Part shown: positions 36,501 through 44,700 of the stretch, piece by piece | How positions within the stretch are numbered: position 1 is the first letter of the stretch | Layout of the letters: each line of letters opens with the position of its first letter | Source: JAEMQF01 sp963850525 | Lineage (GTDB): Bacteria > Pseudomonadota > Gammaproteobacteria > Burkholderiales > Burkholderiaceae_C | Direction of reading: 5' to 3' | Assembly: GCA_963850525.1 (NCBI GenBank) | Contig: CAWKLQ010000008.1 | Location: forward strand, 1,674,001 to 1,738,000 | Length of the DNA stretch: 64,000 nt | Notes under the pieces: generated by a model | Seen by the model: only the letters and a program-made list of their open reading frames with translations | Database searches by the model: none | Told to the model about the DNA's origin: nothing | Translations under genes and position numbers: made by a program

Positions 36501-39500
36501 GACGGTGCCTGTCGCGATACGGGCGCGGGCAATGGGTGCTGCGTTGTCATTGCCAAGGCGCGCCGATGGATCGCGAGGCAGGCGCAACGGGACTACACCC
36601 GCGAGCTTGCGAACCCAGAATTCGAGCCCACCCTCGTGCACGCGTGCTTCATTTCGCCGCCGCTCCCAATGCGCAACGTCGCGCCACGAGCACTTGGCAA
36701 TGGGCAGAAGCGCCACCTCATGCCTGCAAAGTGCACCATAGATCGCCGCAAGTTCGCGAAGCACGATGGCAAGGGACCAGCCGTCCAACACAATGTGATG
36801 GAACGCCAGGGAGAACACCTGCTCGTGGTCGCCCAATCGAAACAACGTTGCCCGAAGTAAGGGGCCGCGCGAGAGGTCGAACGGCGTGTCCGCGAACTCG
36901 CCGAGGTGGCGCAACAGTGTCAGCTCGGGACTTAAACCCTCGGCTTGGGCAAGATCGCACTGGTTCAACGTCAGACGTGCGGCGGGAAGGACGACTTGTC
37001 GTGGTTCCTCGTCAGCCTCTTCGAATTGGCTACGCAGCCCTTCATGCCGGATGAGCAATTCGTCGAGGGCGGCTTGCAGCAGCGGCACGTCCAACGCGCC
37101 CTTGAGTCGCGTCGCGTGCACGATGTTGTACTGGGAAGCGCCGCGACCGCTCCTCTCGACGAACCAGATGCCGCGCTGCATGCTCGTCAGCGGCGAGGTC
37201 TGTCCCGGCGGGGCGAACGCAGCGATTGGTGGAGCGTCAACCTTGTGCTCCACGTGCTCGTCGATGCGACGAGCCAGATCGGTCAGGCTCGCTTGATCGA
37301 AGATGTCGCGGACAGAGAGAGCCACGCGCATCTCGGCCTGAACCCGCAGCGCCACTCGAACCGCCAGTAGCGAGTGGCCTCCAAGTTCGAAAAAATTGTC
37401 CCGACGTCCGACACGCGCCGCGCTCAATACATCGCACCAGATTGTGGCGAGTGCAACTTCGGTCGCTCCCGTCGGCGCCTCGTGGCCCTGGGTCGTAGAG
37501 TCCGGCAGGCCAGGTGCCGGCAGCGCGTTTCGATCGATCTTGCCATTGGCCGTGAGCGGCAGTTCGCGCAATTCGACGAATGCTGCGGGAACCATGTACT
37601 CGGGCAAATGGGCGGCAAGCTGCGCGCGCAGGAGGTCGGCTCGCGGCATTGCCGATGAATCGGTATCGGCCGAATCACGTGCCACCGTGATCGCCGTGAA
37701 GTAAGCCACCAGTCGCCTATCACCGGGAGTGTCTTCGCGCGCGATAACCACACCTTGACGCACGCCATCGCACGAACGCAGACTGGCTTCGATCTCGCCA
37801 AGCTCGACGCGAAAGCCCCGGATCTTGACTTGAGAGTCCGCTCGCCCAAGGAATTCGATGTTTGCGTCAGCCCGGTAGCGCGCCCGATCCCCGGTCTTGT
37901 AGAGGCGAGCGCCAGGCTCGTCAACGAAAGGATCATCAACAAAGCGTTGAGCGTTCAACTCTGGGTCATTGAGGTACCTCAGCGCCAGCCCCGGGCCACC
38001 GAGACAAAGCTCGCCAACAACGCCCACCGGCACCGGCTCGCCGTGACGATCCAAGATGTAGGCGCGCGTATTCGAGATCGGACGCCCGATCGGAATCGAC
38101 GCGACTTCATCAGGTATCGACTTGATCTCAAAGGTGGTCGCGAACGTCGTGCATTCAGTGGGACCGTACCCGTTGAGCAAATGTTCGGGGCGCCCGTTTC
38201 GCAGCACCTTGGCAATCACTTGCGCGTCGAGCACGTCGCCGCCAACGATGAGATAGCGAAGGCGTGGGAAGACCTTGGCCAGCGCGTCGGCGTACTGGTT
38301 GAACAGTCCCACGGTCAGCCAGAGCGTGCTGACCCTTGTCTCGATCAATGTCCGTGCCAATCGGCCGGGATCGAGCACAGTGTCTTGCTCGATAACCACG
38401 ACCTCTGCCCCATTGAGCAATGCTCCCCACACTTCAAGCGTGCTTGCGTCAAACGCAGGATTCGCCGCAAAAGCGAAGCGGTCGGTGTCTCGAAAGTCGG
38501 CATACCCGTTGTTCAAGACCAGCCGAGAAATCGCTCGGTGCGGCGTCAGAACGCCTTTCGGCCGCCCCGAGGAGCCCGAGGTGTACATCACATACGCCGC
38601 AGCGTCGGCAGCCATGCGCAAACCAAGGTTGTGCGAGGGTGAGGTGTCGAGTCGCGAATCGTGAACATCGAGCTGAGCGAGTCCTTCAACCCACGGCGCC
38701 CGATACGCGCCGTCACTCACCAGGGCACGACATCCGCTGTCCCGGGCCATGTAAGCGAGTCGGCTCGCCGGCGTGCGAGGGTCCAGCGGGACGTAGGTGG
38801 CTCCACACTTGAGGATCGCAACTTCGGCAATCACCAATTCGAGGCAACGGTCAAGCAGGACCGCGACACAGTCGCCTGGCTTCACCTCCATCGAAATCAG
38901 TTCATGCGCAAGTTGATTGGCCCTGGCGTTCAATTCGCCGTAGTTGAGGAATTTGTCGCCCTGCCGGACTGCCGGAGCGTTCGGGTGTCGCTGCACCCGC
39001 GCTTCAAAGAGTTCGTGCACTCCACAATGACTTGGGTATTCGACGGCGGTTTCGTTCCACTCGAACAGCAGCTTGTGGCGCTCCACCTGCGGAAGAATTT
39101 GAAGCCTGTCAATCGCCAGCGCCGAATGGGCGGCCATTGCCATGGCCATGCACCGCAGGTACTCGACGTGGCGTTCGATACTGTCTCGATCGAACGAGGC
39201 GGTTGCGTATTGAATCGTGGCGGCGATGCAACCATCTTTTTCGTGCGCGTTCAGCTTCAACTCGAACTCGCAGGCGTCGCCTACGGCCCCAGACCGTTGC
39301 AGGCTGGCGGGCTGTTCCTCCCACTCGAACATCAATTGGAACAGTGGACGATGGTCCACGGGACCCGAACCCCGCGCGAGTTCGGCAACTTCGGCAACTG
39401 ACAGCTCCCGATTCTGGCGAGCGGTCAGAGCCTGCGCGTTCACGAGCGTCAACCATTGCTGCACACCGGGACTTCCCGCGCCGTTCAATCGCAATGCCAA

Positions 39501-39932
39501 GGGCTTGCGCGGCGCAGCGCCGAAATCTCGAGCATCTGCGAACATGCCGATCACGACGTCGGTTTGTCCGGTCAAGCGCCCGAGCAGGGCGCCCCACGCG
39601 GCGAGCAACACAAGCTGCAATGTCACCCCATTTCGTTGCGCCAGAGCACCGAGTCCACGAGTCAACACCGCGTCGAAGACAAACTCGATCGAGGCAGCGC
39701 ACAGGTCCGTATCCCGTCCCAGCAGCGGCGGCCGGTCGCGGTCGGTTGGTAGCTCGACGAGCCGTGGCGCACCGGCCAGCGTACGCTTCCAATACTCCCT
39801 TTGCTCCTGGAGCCGCTGTTCGGTCAGTCCTTGATCAACGGAATGCATTCTTCGAAAAGCCTTCATCTGGCTCGGCGCAGACTTGCGCAAGCCCACGGGA
39901 CCCTTGCGGGTTGGGCACTGTGTGATCGTCAC
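27594..39932 (-). CDS. Four-module non-ribosomal peptide synthetase, truncated first condensation domain, no thioesterase
   Basis: The 4112-residue enzyme reads half-C, A1, PCP1, C2, A2, PCP2, C3, A3, PCP3, C4, A4, PCP4. The carrier serines in GGHS are 854, 1913, 2981 and 4043. The first C domain starts at its second half (QREYWKRTL, about residue 44) and lacks the HHxxxDG site. C2 and C3 have HHxxxDG at 1045-1051 and 2100-2106; C4 has HHSIADQ at 3176-3182. Ten-residue codes read by hand are DALWIGGTFK (close to Val), DPRHFALLAK (unassigned), DAWFLGNVVK (the Leu code) and DILQLGMVWK (Gly-like). No epimerisation, methylation, TE or reductase domain is seen. The last ~60 residues are Ala-rich, ending in a basic amphipathic stretch. 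The start is GTG 39932; ATG 39866 or 39848 are alternatives. No MbtH, carrier-activating or export gene is nearby. Confidence 0.93.
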   Translation of the reverse strand: MTITQCPTRKGPVGLRKSAPSQMKAFRRMHSVDQGLTEQRLQEQREYWKRTLAGAPRLVELPTDRDRPPLLGRDTDLCAASIEFVFDAVLTRGLGALAQRNGVTLQLVLLAAWGALLGRLTGQTDVVIGMFADARDFGAAPRKPLALRLNGAGSPGVQQWLTLVNAQALTARQNRELSVAEVAELARGSGPVDHRPLFQLMFEWEEQPASLQRSGAVGDACEFELKLNAHEKDGCIAATIQYATASFDRDSIERHVEYLRCMAMAMAAHSALAIDRLQILPQVERHKLLFEWNETAVEYPSHCGVHELFEARVQRHPNAPAVRQGDKFLNYGELNARANQLAHELISMEVKPGDCVAVLLDRCLELVIAEVAILKCGATYVPLDPRTPASRLAYMARDSGCRALVSDGAYRAPWVEGLAQLDVHDSRLDTSPSHNLGLRMAADAAAYVMYTSGSSGRPKGVLTPHRAISRLVLNNGYADFRDTDRFAFAANPAFDASTLEVWGALLNGAEVVVIEQDTVLDPGRLARTLIETRVSTLWLTVGLFNQYADALAKVFPRLRYLIVGGDVLDAQVIAKVLRNGRPEHLLNGYGPTECTTFATTFEIKSIPDEVASIPIGRPISNTRAYILDRHGEPVPVGVVGELCLGGPGLALRYLNDPELNAQRFVDDPFVDEPGARLYKTGDRARYRADANIEFLGRADSQVKIRGFRVELGEIEASLRSCDGVRQGVVIAREDTPGDRRLVAYFTAITVARDSADTDSSAMPRADLLRAQLAAHLPEYMVPAAFVELRELPLTANGKIDRNALPAPGLPDSTTQGHEAPTGATEVALATIWCDVLSAARVGRRDNFFELGGHSLLAVRVALRVQAEMRVALSVRDIFDQASLTDLARRIDEHVEHKVDAPPIAAFAPPGQTSPLTSMQRGIWFVERSGRGASQYNIVHATRLKGALDVPLLQAALDELLIRHEGLRSQFEEADEEPRQVVLPAARLTLNQCDLAQAEGLSPELTLLRHLGEFADTPFDLSRGPLLRATLFRLGDHEQVFSLAFHHIVLDGWSLAIVLRELAAIYGALCRHEVALLPIAKCSWRDVAHWERRRNEARVHEGGLEFWVRKLAGVVPLRLPRDPSARLGNDNAAPIARARIATGTVSRIARLARAHDATTFVVLLSAVKLLLMRRYGAESVAVGVPVVDRASQELQSVVGPLLNTVVLHTDVGGGPTFETLLGRVRETALEAWSHQEVPFDAVVARAKPQREPGATPYFDVLVNSFGEMTDAPPFEGLESEHVAVHFGQAIFPLTLYIQSREGRVELSMVARRECFSDGALHALLEQYVHLLNQVAEHPARSIHAYSLRTEAHKNLLPDPGAMLSAPQFISVTKHIAAVANRLPARIAVRCGGREYQFAELQGKAALLAARLRQSGVEGGDVVAIVGRKSFGVVVAMLSVLHVGGVFLTLDAKLPPARRLANMRAARVRLMCHVGAETALAADGIEVVRLDEHLDSLPRQRVAELNDSTKVDPDGPAYVFFTSGSSGVPKAVLGRHRGLSQFVEWQTERFGVGERDRVAQLVSLSFDPVLRDVFLPLTSGACLCIPSGTDELDPLAWVAREGVSVVHTTPTLLQAWLTMPSESITLPSLRWLFVAGEPLTDVLVRAWRRRFGDAAQIVNLYGPTETTLARCYHVVPDEPDRGVQPIGVALPQTQVLIVSKDSVLCGIGEPGEIVVRTPLRSLGYLRAPEESARRFRPNPWRDDPQDLLYWTGDSGRYRDDGSLEILGRLDDQIKIRGVRIEPAEVMAALAAHSSVGQCFVLPTKAKDGELALVAYVEARAEGSADPQVLRRHLSAVLPAAFIPARIVVLHALPTLPNGKIDRAALPALDASTDAQPEYEAPVGEIEAALASIWSEVLGLARIGRRDNFFAVGGHSLLALRVASRVHKRLGIELELGEFFDKPELMTLAAAVQSMAHSEPPAIESAPRQQPMALSFAQQRLWFLSQLEGVSRAYHISISWRLLGVLDRNALQRALDRIVERHEALRTTFRAEDGEPSQHIAQLDIGLPLQHHDLRNQAGAAQELDRLGQQEADAAFDLRTGPLIRGRLTRTAEFEHVLWLTMHHIVSDGWSRGVLSGELSVLYAAYRAGQGDPLPALQIQYSDIAAWQRRWLSGEVLERQGEYWQRTLQGAPELIELPTDRPRPQRQDYAGGAVEFEFDESLTEQLKALSQRQGMTLFMTLLAAWGAVLLRLSGQDEVVIGAPVANRRRTELEPLIGFFVNTLALRLDSTGSPSVTQWLARVRTQALGAQQHQDLPFEQVVELMHPVRSLAHSPLFQVMFAWEGQQAPAPALAGLHVENLSLAQNVAKFDLTLTLREQSGRIAGDLGYATALFDKATIERQVDYLRCIASAMVADQAQPLDKLQILPEAERHKLLVQWNDTKVHDVDPRCVHELFEEQAARRPDAVALRQGERALSYGELNAQANQLAHYLRELGVRPDDRVTILLERRVELVVAVLATLKAGGAYVPLDPLYPAQRLNYMLRDSSPRVILTQGSVWANLQQRSAPQAMSVSEVPVLEMDDPKAPWADSPIRNPLPGVAGLTSQNLAYVIYTSGSTGQPKGTMVEHRHLSNLVDWHRRAFAMSAASCSSGLAGVAFDASTWELWSALCVGARLLMPPRESQDDPMELLNWWRQQPLDISFLPTPLAELAFSEGIVNPTLKTLLIGGDALRGPLATARTYDLVNNYGPTECAVVATSGRIGFAGEAIHIGRPISNGRAYILDRAGQPVPIGVRGELFIGGAGVARGYLGRPELTEERFAPDPYSPEPGARMYKTGDLARHLPDGNIEFLGRSDSQVKIRGFRIELGEIEAKLAASEGVREAVVLAREDSLGTKRLVAYYTSAGANERDSQQQSPRGETLRQQLAAQLPEYMVPAAFVALNALPLTPNGKIDRAALPDPAHEAFANARFEAPVGPIESALAQIWCEVLALESVGRNDNFFELGGHSLNATQVVSRVRRDLGVAPSVRAIFESPTLRGLAARLRLDLNNGAGRLGAESTPRRLDERDGPLPTSFPQRRMWLVQRLNPATTAYNISPALEFAGPLSAEAMVQALRVVAQRHEVFRTRFEDVGGEPMQHIMPQLALNIERIDLRDRARAERDALVRQIVGDLAAQPFDLSLPGPHRIALLCLDVQRHVLVWIVHHSIADQWSMGILFRELGQAYNALAKGRAATLSTPEIDYADYAAWQRERAGTAEAVQQLEYWRTRLDGLTPLRLPVDFARLQAHQGEGGVVRAPLASTLIAKLKQFSHGKGVTPYMTLLACFQILMARISGQTDIASAAPIANRLGVFSEGLVGTLVNTLVMRSDLSGEPTFGDFLAQVQETALQAYANQDVPFEQLVERIEIKRDVLRAPLVQVMFNLVNAPFSVQHFDSLRVESFEFERRSAQFEIAVGVDLDVFPQIRLGYASTLFAKATAQRLLESYMSLVHSVIENSNRRVDEYDVLTDAQRAELTSWNRTEAPKPAFRSVGEMISACAAWAADRPALRDLRGTLSHAQLEAQSNRLARELRRRGVRRGALVGLCVERSSSKVIAQLAILKSGAAYVPLDPVYPPDRLAMMADDAQLALLVTQSTNAGAVQWPRDKSLWLDADAAGIAAQSDAALSPDAELDAGPLDPAYVIYTSGSTGKPKGVPVPHGTVLNFLASMAREPGLTANDRVLAVTTLSFDIAVLELLLPLTVGAMIILATTEQAQDGRALRALLDEQNATLMQATPSTWRMLIEAGWTGAADFKALIGGEGLPLDLAEQLLARVSELWNMYGPTETTVWSTCWRVVRPAAGISIGRPIANTQVHVLDGSGRQCMIGVPGEIYIGGDGVAIGYLNRPDLTAERFVADPFRRVPGARMYRTGDLGRWRHDGQLEHMGRLDHQVKIRGHRIELGEIEANLGSFAGVARVVVIAREDRPGDTRIVAYIVPRGAMPAAAELRDHVRAMLPQYMVPQHFVHIESVPLLPNGKLDRSKLPKPGEAVEDANAAAPGSLESDLERGIAEIWQRLLNLEGVGRADNFFDLGGHSLLAMRAVSEIEKTLGVNISPRRLIFESLAQLAAAPSGAAPTTKAAESEAAAAPKGLLGGLKRLFGAKAP

Positions 39933-40001
39933 AGACCAGCGCTTCGGTGGGCCGAGGTTAGCGCTTCCCTCTACGCCTCATCAGCCGAATTGGACTGGAA
40001 A

Positions 40002-41255
40002 TCAAGCGGTGGCGTTGTCGGCGTGAAAAAGCACACGCCGACCCTGCGGAGTCTGCCAGCGAAAGAAGCGGACCACCTCATCCCGGCGCGCAAGTGTGTC
40101 CGTGACACCCAGATCAAGAAGCTCACGCGTGTATGGGGCTTCGAACAGAAGGTAGCTTGCCAGTGCGGCACCGCGAGCCTCAGCTCCACGCCCGGATACA
40201 CCGGCACCACGCAACAGCGCACGAATCGAGGGGGGCAGGCTGCCCAGATGCTTTGCGGCAATGTCATCAAGGCGTTGGGTGGGTGCGATCACCAGCACCT
40301 CGAGCGGCCGCAGCGTCGTGTGCGCCAACGCTTGCGGCGGCAGCAGCCGCAATGTGCTGTTGATGCGCTGCAAACGCTCGACATCGACAGCAAGGGAATC
40401 AAGAAAAATGTTCGACAGCGCATGGCCGGCAATCTGCGCAAGATTCGGATACTCGCGACTGCCGGCGCGTTTTCCCGGAGGTTCGTGCATGCGCCCGGCA
40501 CCGATGACCAGAATGCGTTGAGCTCCAAGGTGTACAGCGGGAGAAATTGGCGCCGATTGCCGCATTGAGCCATCACCACAGTACTCGAGATCGCCATCGA
40601 TATCCAGCGCGACGGCAGGGAAGATGAAGGGAATGGCCGACGACGCCATCAGATGTTGGAGCGTGATCTCGCAACGAACCGCGATGCGCTGCGAGCGCGT
40701 CCACGGAACGATGTGATCTGCGGATTGGTAGAACGTCGCATGCAGCCCGGAGCCGTAGCTCGACGCCGTGACTGCGAGGGCCTGCAAATGTCCGGTGCGC
40801 ATCGCCTCGCGAACTTTCTCCGGCTGAATCAAATGTCGCAGAAGCCGCTCGAGCGGCTCGTTGTTCAGCAACGAGCGTGGCCGGGCGCGACGCCAGCGAG
40901 CGATCATCCATCCGAGCGACATCATTGTCAGCCAGCCCGCCCCGGTGCGAAGCACGCCGATCGTGTCTGTCCGGTACACCTGCTCAGCGTGAAAGTCCTG
41001 CCACACGTCGCAAAGCGTGCGCACGCCCTCGTCAAAGTCGTCCGCGCGGGACGCCAATGCGGTCGCGTTGATCGCACCCGCCGACGTGCCCGTGATGACA
41101 GGGAAAGGGTTGGTCGCCGGCGCCCCGCATTCGCGGCGGATTTGAGCGACCGCCTTGAGCACCCCCACTTGGTATGCGGCGCGGGCGCCGCCGCCAGTCA
41201 AGACCAGACCGGTTGTTGGCTCTGTACTCGCTTCGAAGCTCAAGGTCTCACTCAT
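40002..41255 (-). CDS. Patatin-like phospholipase family protein
   Basis: This 417-residue patatin-fold acyl hydrolase has the oxyanion motif GGGARAA at residues 21-27 and the nucleophile elbow GTSAG with Ser58. It also has a DGS motif (GDGSMRQSAPIS) carrying the catalytic Asp, in place of the usual DG(A/G). The family cleaves acyl esters of membrane lipids; the substrate here is unknown. No signal peptide is seen. It lies 69 bases upstream of the NRPS on the same strand, so co-transcription is possible. The family is a common chromosomal gene in betaproteobacteria, and a link to the peptide is not shown. Confidence 0.88.
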   Translation of the reverse strand: MSETLSFEASTEPTTGLVLTGGGARAAYQVGVLKAVAQIRRECGAPATNPFPVITGTSAGAINATALASRADDFDEGVRTLCDVWQDFHAEQVYRTDTIGVLRTGAGWLTMMSLGWMIARWRRARPRSLLNNEPLERLLRHLIQPEKVREAMRTGHLQALAVTASSYGSGLHATFYQSADHIVPWTRSQRIAVRCEITLQHLMASSAIPFIFPAVALDIDGDLEYCGDGSMRQSAPISPAVHLGAQRILVIGAGRMHEPPGKRAGSREYPNLAQIAGHALSNIFLDSLAVDVERLQRINSTLRLLPPQALAHTTLRPLEVLVIAPTQRLDDIAAKHLGSLPPSIRALLRGAGVSGRGAEARGAALASYLLFEAPYTRELLDLGVTDTLARRDEVVRFFRWQTPQGRRVLFHADNATA

Positions 41256-41345
41256 GGCGCCACTGGCCGCAGCGGCCGGTCAGCGCGATGATAGGTCAGT
41301 CGTGGATCAACGATCGACTGAATGAATGCCGCGCGAAAGACCCTC

Positions 41346-41780
41346 TCACCAGCACTGCGCTACTGTCATGGGGCCGCTGACCCCACGCTCCCCCTTCTGT
41401 GTGAGCGAGTAGGCGCCGCAGCCGTCTCCCGCCTGCGAGCCGACCGGAGTGGCTGTCAACGTATAGGCGGAAGTCGTCGGTTGCCCAACCGGGAAACTCA
41501 ACGTGTAGTGCCCATGCTCTGTGGTGATGCGGGACACCACTGTGGATCCCGGCGTGGTGCTGTCGCTCAGCGTGGCGTTCTGGTATCCCGTCGTGGAATT
41601 TTCGGTCGCGAACCGCTCCAACATCTGGGCGGCATTGGTGAGCGCGCCGCGCGCCTCGGCGCGACGCGCCTTCATCACGTAGGCCTGGTAGGACGGAACC
41701 GCGATCGCGCCAATCACCGCAATCACCGCAACGACAATCATGAGCTCGATGAGCGTCATGCCACGAGTCGACTGGTTCAT
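41346..41780 (-). CDS. pilE: Type IV pilin-like protein PilE
   Basis: This 144-residue type IV prepilin has the leader MNQSTRG, cut before MTLIELMIVV (Glu at +5). A long hydrophobic helix and a C-terminal disulfide pair (GCGAYSLTQKG...QCW) follow. The start at 41780 matches the short prepilin leader. It is the last gene of the minor pilin operon, 11 bases after pilY1, the place of pilE in the Pseudomonas fimT-fimU-pilVWXY1Y2E order. It is more likely a minor pilin than the main subunit, because of its operon. Confidence 0.9.
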   Translation of the reverse strand: MNQSTRGMTLIELMIVVAVIAVIGAIAVPSYQAYVMKARRAEARGALTNAAQMLERFATENSTTGYQNATLSDSTTPGSTVVSRITTEHGHYTLSFPVGQPTTSAYTLTATPVGSQAGDGCGAYSLTQKGERGVSGPMTVAQCW

Positions 41781-41791
41781 CCCAGACCCCT

Positions 41792-44700
41792 TCAACGAAC
41801 TTCGCGCCACATGGCGCGGCCATTGCTGCCCGCGCCCAGACCACCCAGAATGCTGTCAATCTTCCCTTCCGAATTGGGAACCAGGCGATAGTCGCGCTTG
41901 CCGTCGCTCACGAACGACGGAGTGGCAGGAATGCCGTCGATCCGGATTCCGCTGACGTTGTAGTTGCCGGCGGCCACACTCGAGAAAGTCAGGAAGTCGC
42001 CGGTTTCCAGAGTCTGGTTGGCGTTGGTATCGAAGGTCGCCGAGTCTAGGCGGTTGCCCGTGATTGCATCGAATTCGAGCAACCAGCCCGAGCCACCGCC
42101 GTCGCAAGAGGTGTTCGGGATCATCGATGCCGCGATCAGCCGGCCGGCACGAAACGTCGCGTCCGTGACCACTCGCTCGCCGCTCGTGGGCAACTCCAGA
42201 TACCAGCCCATCTTGTTGTTCAGGAAGTTGCTTCGCGTGATCACACCATCCTTCAACGAGACCGTGGCATCACCCGGCGCGCCCACCGCATGGGTGGAAA
42301 GGCGAAAAGTCAGGCCGGTAGGCGCTGTAGTCGTGCCAAGCACCGACTGCTGCTGCAAGTCATCGCGGCCGAGGGTGCCGCCGTCGTCGCTGAGGTCGTC
42401 GCGGAAGGCGTAAATCGCTTGATCGGAAAAGCTGGCAATGTCACCCGTGGCGAGATAGCGACCCGTACCGAAGGCGATCAGGTAGCCCCCCTTGGGATGG
42501 CGCGTCACGTCCAGCGCCCCCGTGATCGGCTGCGAGGACTCGGTGGAGAAGAGCGGGTCCCCGTCGTTGCCCACTCCCCAGGAGCTGGTCGACGTCGAGT
42601 TCAAGTCGAATTTCCACACGTTTCCGTCCAAGTCACCTGCATACACCAGATCGACTCGACCGTCGCCATTGGTGTCAATCGCCGCAGGCGCCGAAAGGCC
42701 GTTCGGGCTGAGACTCGTCCCCGAACCGGTATCGAGTTTCTTCTTCACGGCACCCGTCTCGGCGTTGAGGACGAACAGCACCGCATTGCCGCTCGAGCTG
42801 GGTGCCTTGTAGCCACCGCTGACAATCACCGACCACTCTCCGTCGTTCGTGCGCACCAGCAAGGGCTGCGAGTAGACGTGGCCCATGTCCGAATCATGGC
42901 TCTCGTTGAACTCCCAGCGCACGATGCTCGCCGCAGTGCCTTCTCCAAATGTCGATGGGTCCGTCACATCCAGCGCAAACACACCCTTCCCGCCGGCACG
43001 CATGCCTGCCACGAGGAGGGTGTGCCAGTTGTTGTCGTAGAACGCGTCGCCCACAGTGGGCGAGCCGTCGACATAGAAGCGGTGGTCGTAGGTGGGGCTG
43101 CTGAGTTCGCCGAGGCCGCTGTACACCTGAGAGGGCACGTAGGCAAACATCTCGTCGCCAGTCACTGCATTGATAGCGTGCAGCATGCCGTCGTTGCTGC
43201 CGACATAGAGCACCGGTGTGCGATTGCGCTTTTCGTTGGCAAAGGTGATGTAGGGCTTGGCCTCGAAGTCGTTCGCATAGTCGAACGCCGGGCCGGCAAC
43301 GTAATAGGGCGCCGAATTGACGATATCGCCCAGCGGACCGTTTACGCGATCACGGAACTTCGTCGGGCATGCAGCGTTGTTGTGGCGCACCTCGCATACA
43401 TCGGAACCACGCAGAAAGTCGAGGCGCTGCGCCCCGACCGCCGCCGAGTCGCTCAGCTTGATGGCGTTGCTCTGCGAGGTGTCAAGCTCAAGGTCCGTCG
43501 GTGAACTTGGGTTGGTCGGCCAGCGAAATGCGATGCCCTTGGACCCGGAAGCCAGAGGCTTGTAGGTGATGATCTTGCGCGTCCCCGCTGCGGCCTGCGC
43601 CTTGATTCGCGCAGCAGCGTCCCAGTCATGCGACGTCCCGACGGCCCCATTGCTCAACACCGGATAGGCCAGCAGGCTGCCCCACCAGCCGCGGCTGTTG
43701 AACTTGGGCTGGTAGACGCGCGAGCCCGCGTTCAGTATTCCACCGTTGATCCCCGCCGAGGTTCCCGTGCTCGTTTTGTCGATGATGTCGTTGACGATGG
43801 AATTGAAAGCGGAGGCGATGGACTCCGGCGAATCGCCAACGAACGCCGTCGGGTATGCCCCACCATCTTGGGCCATTCGGTTCAGCGCGGCGCTCGAACT
43901 GGCGTTCTTGATCGAGTCGCCCATACCGATCACATAAGTCTTGATGTCGAATGGCTGGCCGGCAAGGCTGGGGTTGCTCAGGTTGGCCGAGCCACTCGAA
44001 GACAACGTGAAGTTTGGTTTGCGCAGCGAGGTAATCTTCGCGAAGACGTCCAGCTGCGCTTGTCCGAAGGTCCACACGCCATTGGCGTCTTGCGTGTTGG
44101 CCCATTGACTTGGGTCGTACTGAGTGCCATTGGTGCGCCCAGTCGGGTTGCCGTCGGTCGCGAGGATCACGAAATTCGACTGGCAAGTCTGGGCGATGGG
44201 GCTGTCGCTCGCAGTCGCACCGCGAAAGTACTCGCGAACCGTATTCAGGGTTCCGGTCAGCGGCGTGAAGAGCGCCGCATTCTTGATTTCGGTGGTCGAT
44301 CCGTTTGTGGTCTCCGGAAGCAGCTTAGCCATCAGCGCGTTGAAGTGCGTCGAGGAGTCCGCCTGGACGGTTCGAACGATGCTGCCGTCTCCGTTGATGT
44401 TGCCGTAGTAGCCCACACCACGTTTCACCCACAGCTGCCTGGGCCATTCAGACGCCAGCGGTCTGAACCCCGCGTCGGTTGCAGACAACCCTCTTGGTGA
44501 TTCGGGGGTTGGGTTCGAGAAGTTACCCAACGCCCAACCGTTGCCCGAATCTCGGCTTCCAAATACCCGGTAACAACTCGTACTATTCGGACCTGGACAA
44601 AAACTTGCAGCCTCACCGACGCCGTACACCACGTTCGGTGTTCCCGTCGTCCGGTACCATACGTCGTTGACGTCGGCGTCGTCTCCCGACTTTACATAGG

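Noticed and set aside
40002..41255. Patatin-like hydrolase as a trans-acting release enzyme for the NRPS
   Set aside because: Only proximity and a shared strand support this. The patatin fold is not a known NRPS release domain and the gene is a common chromosomal lipase.
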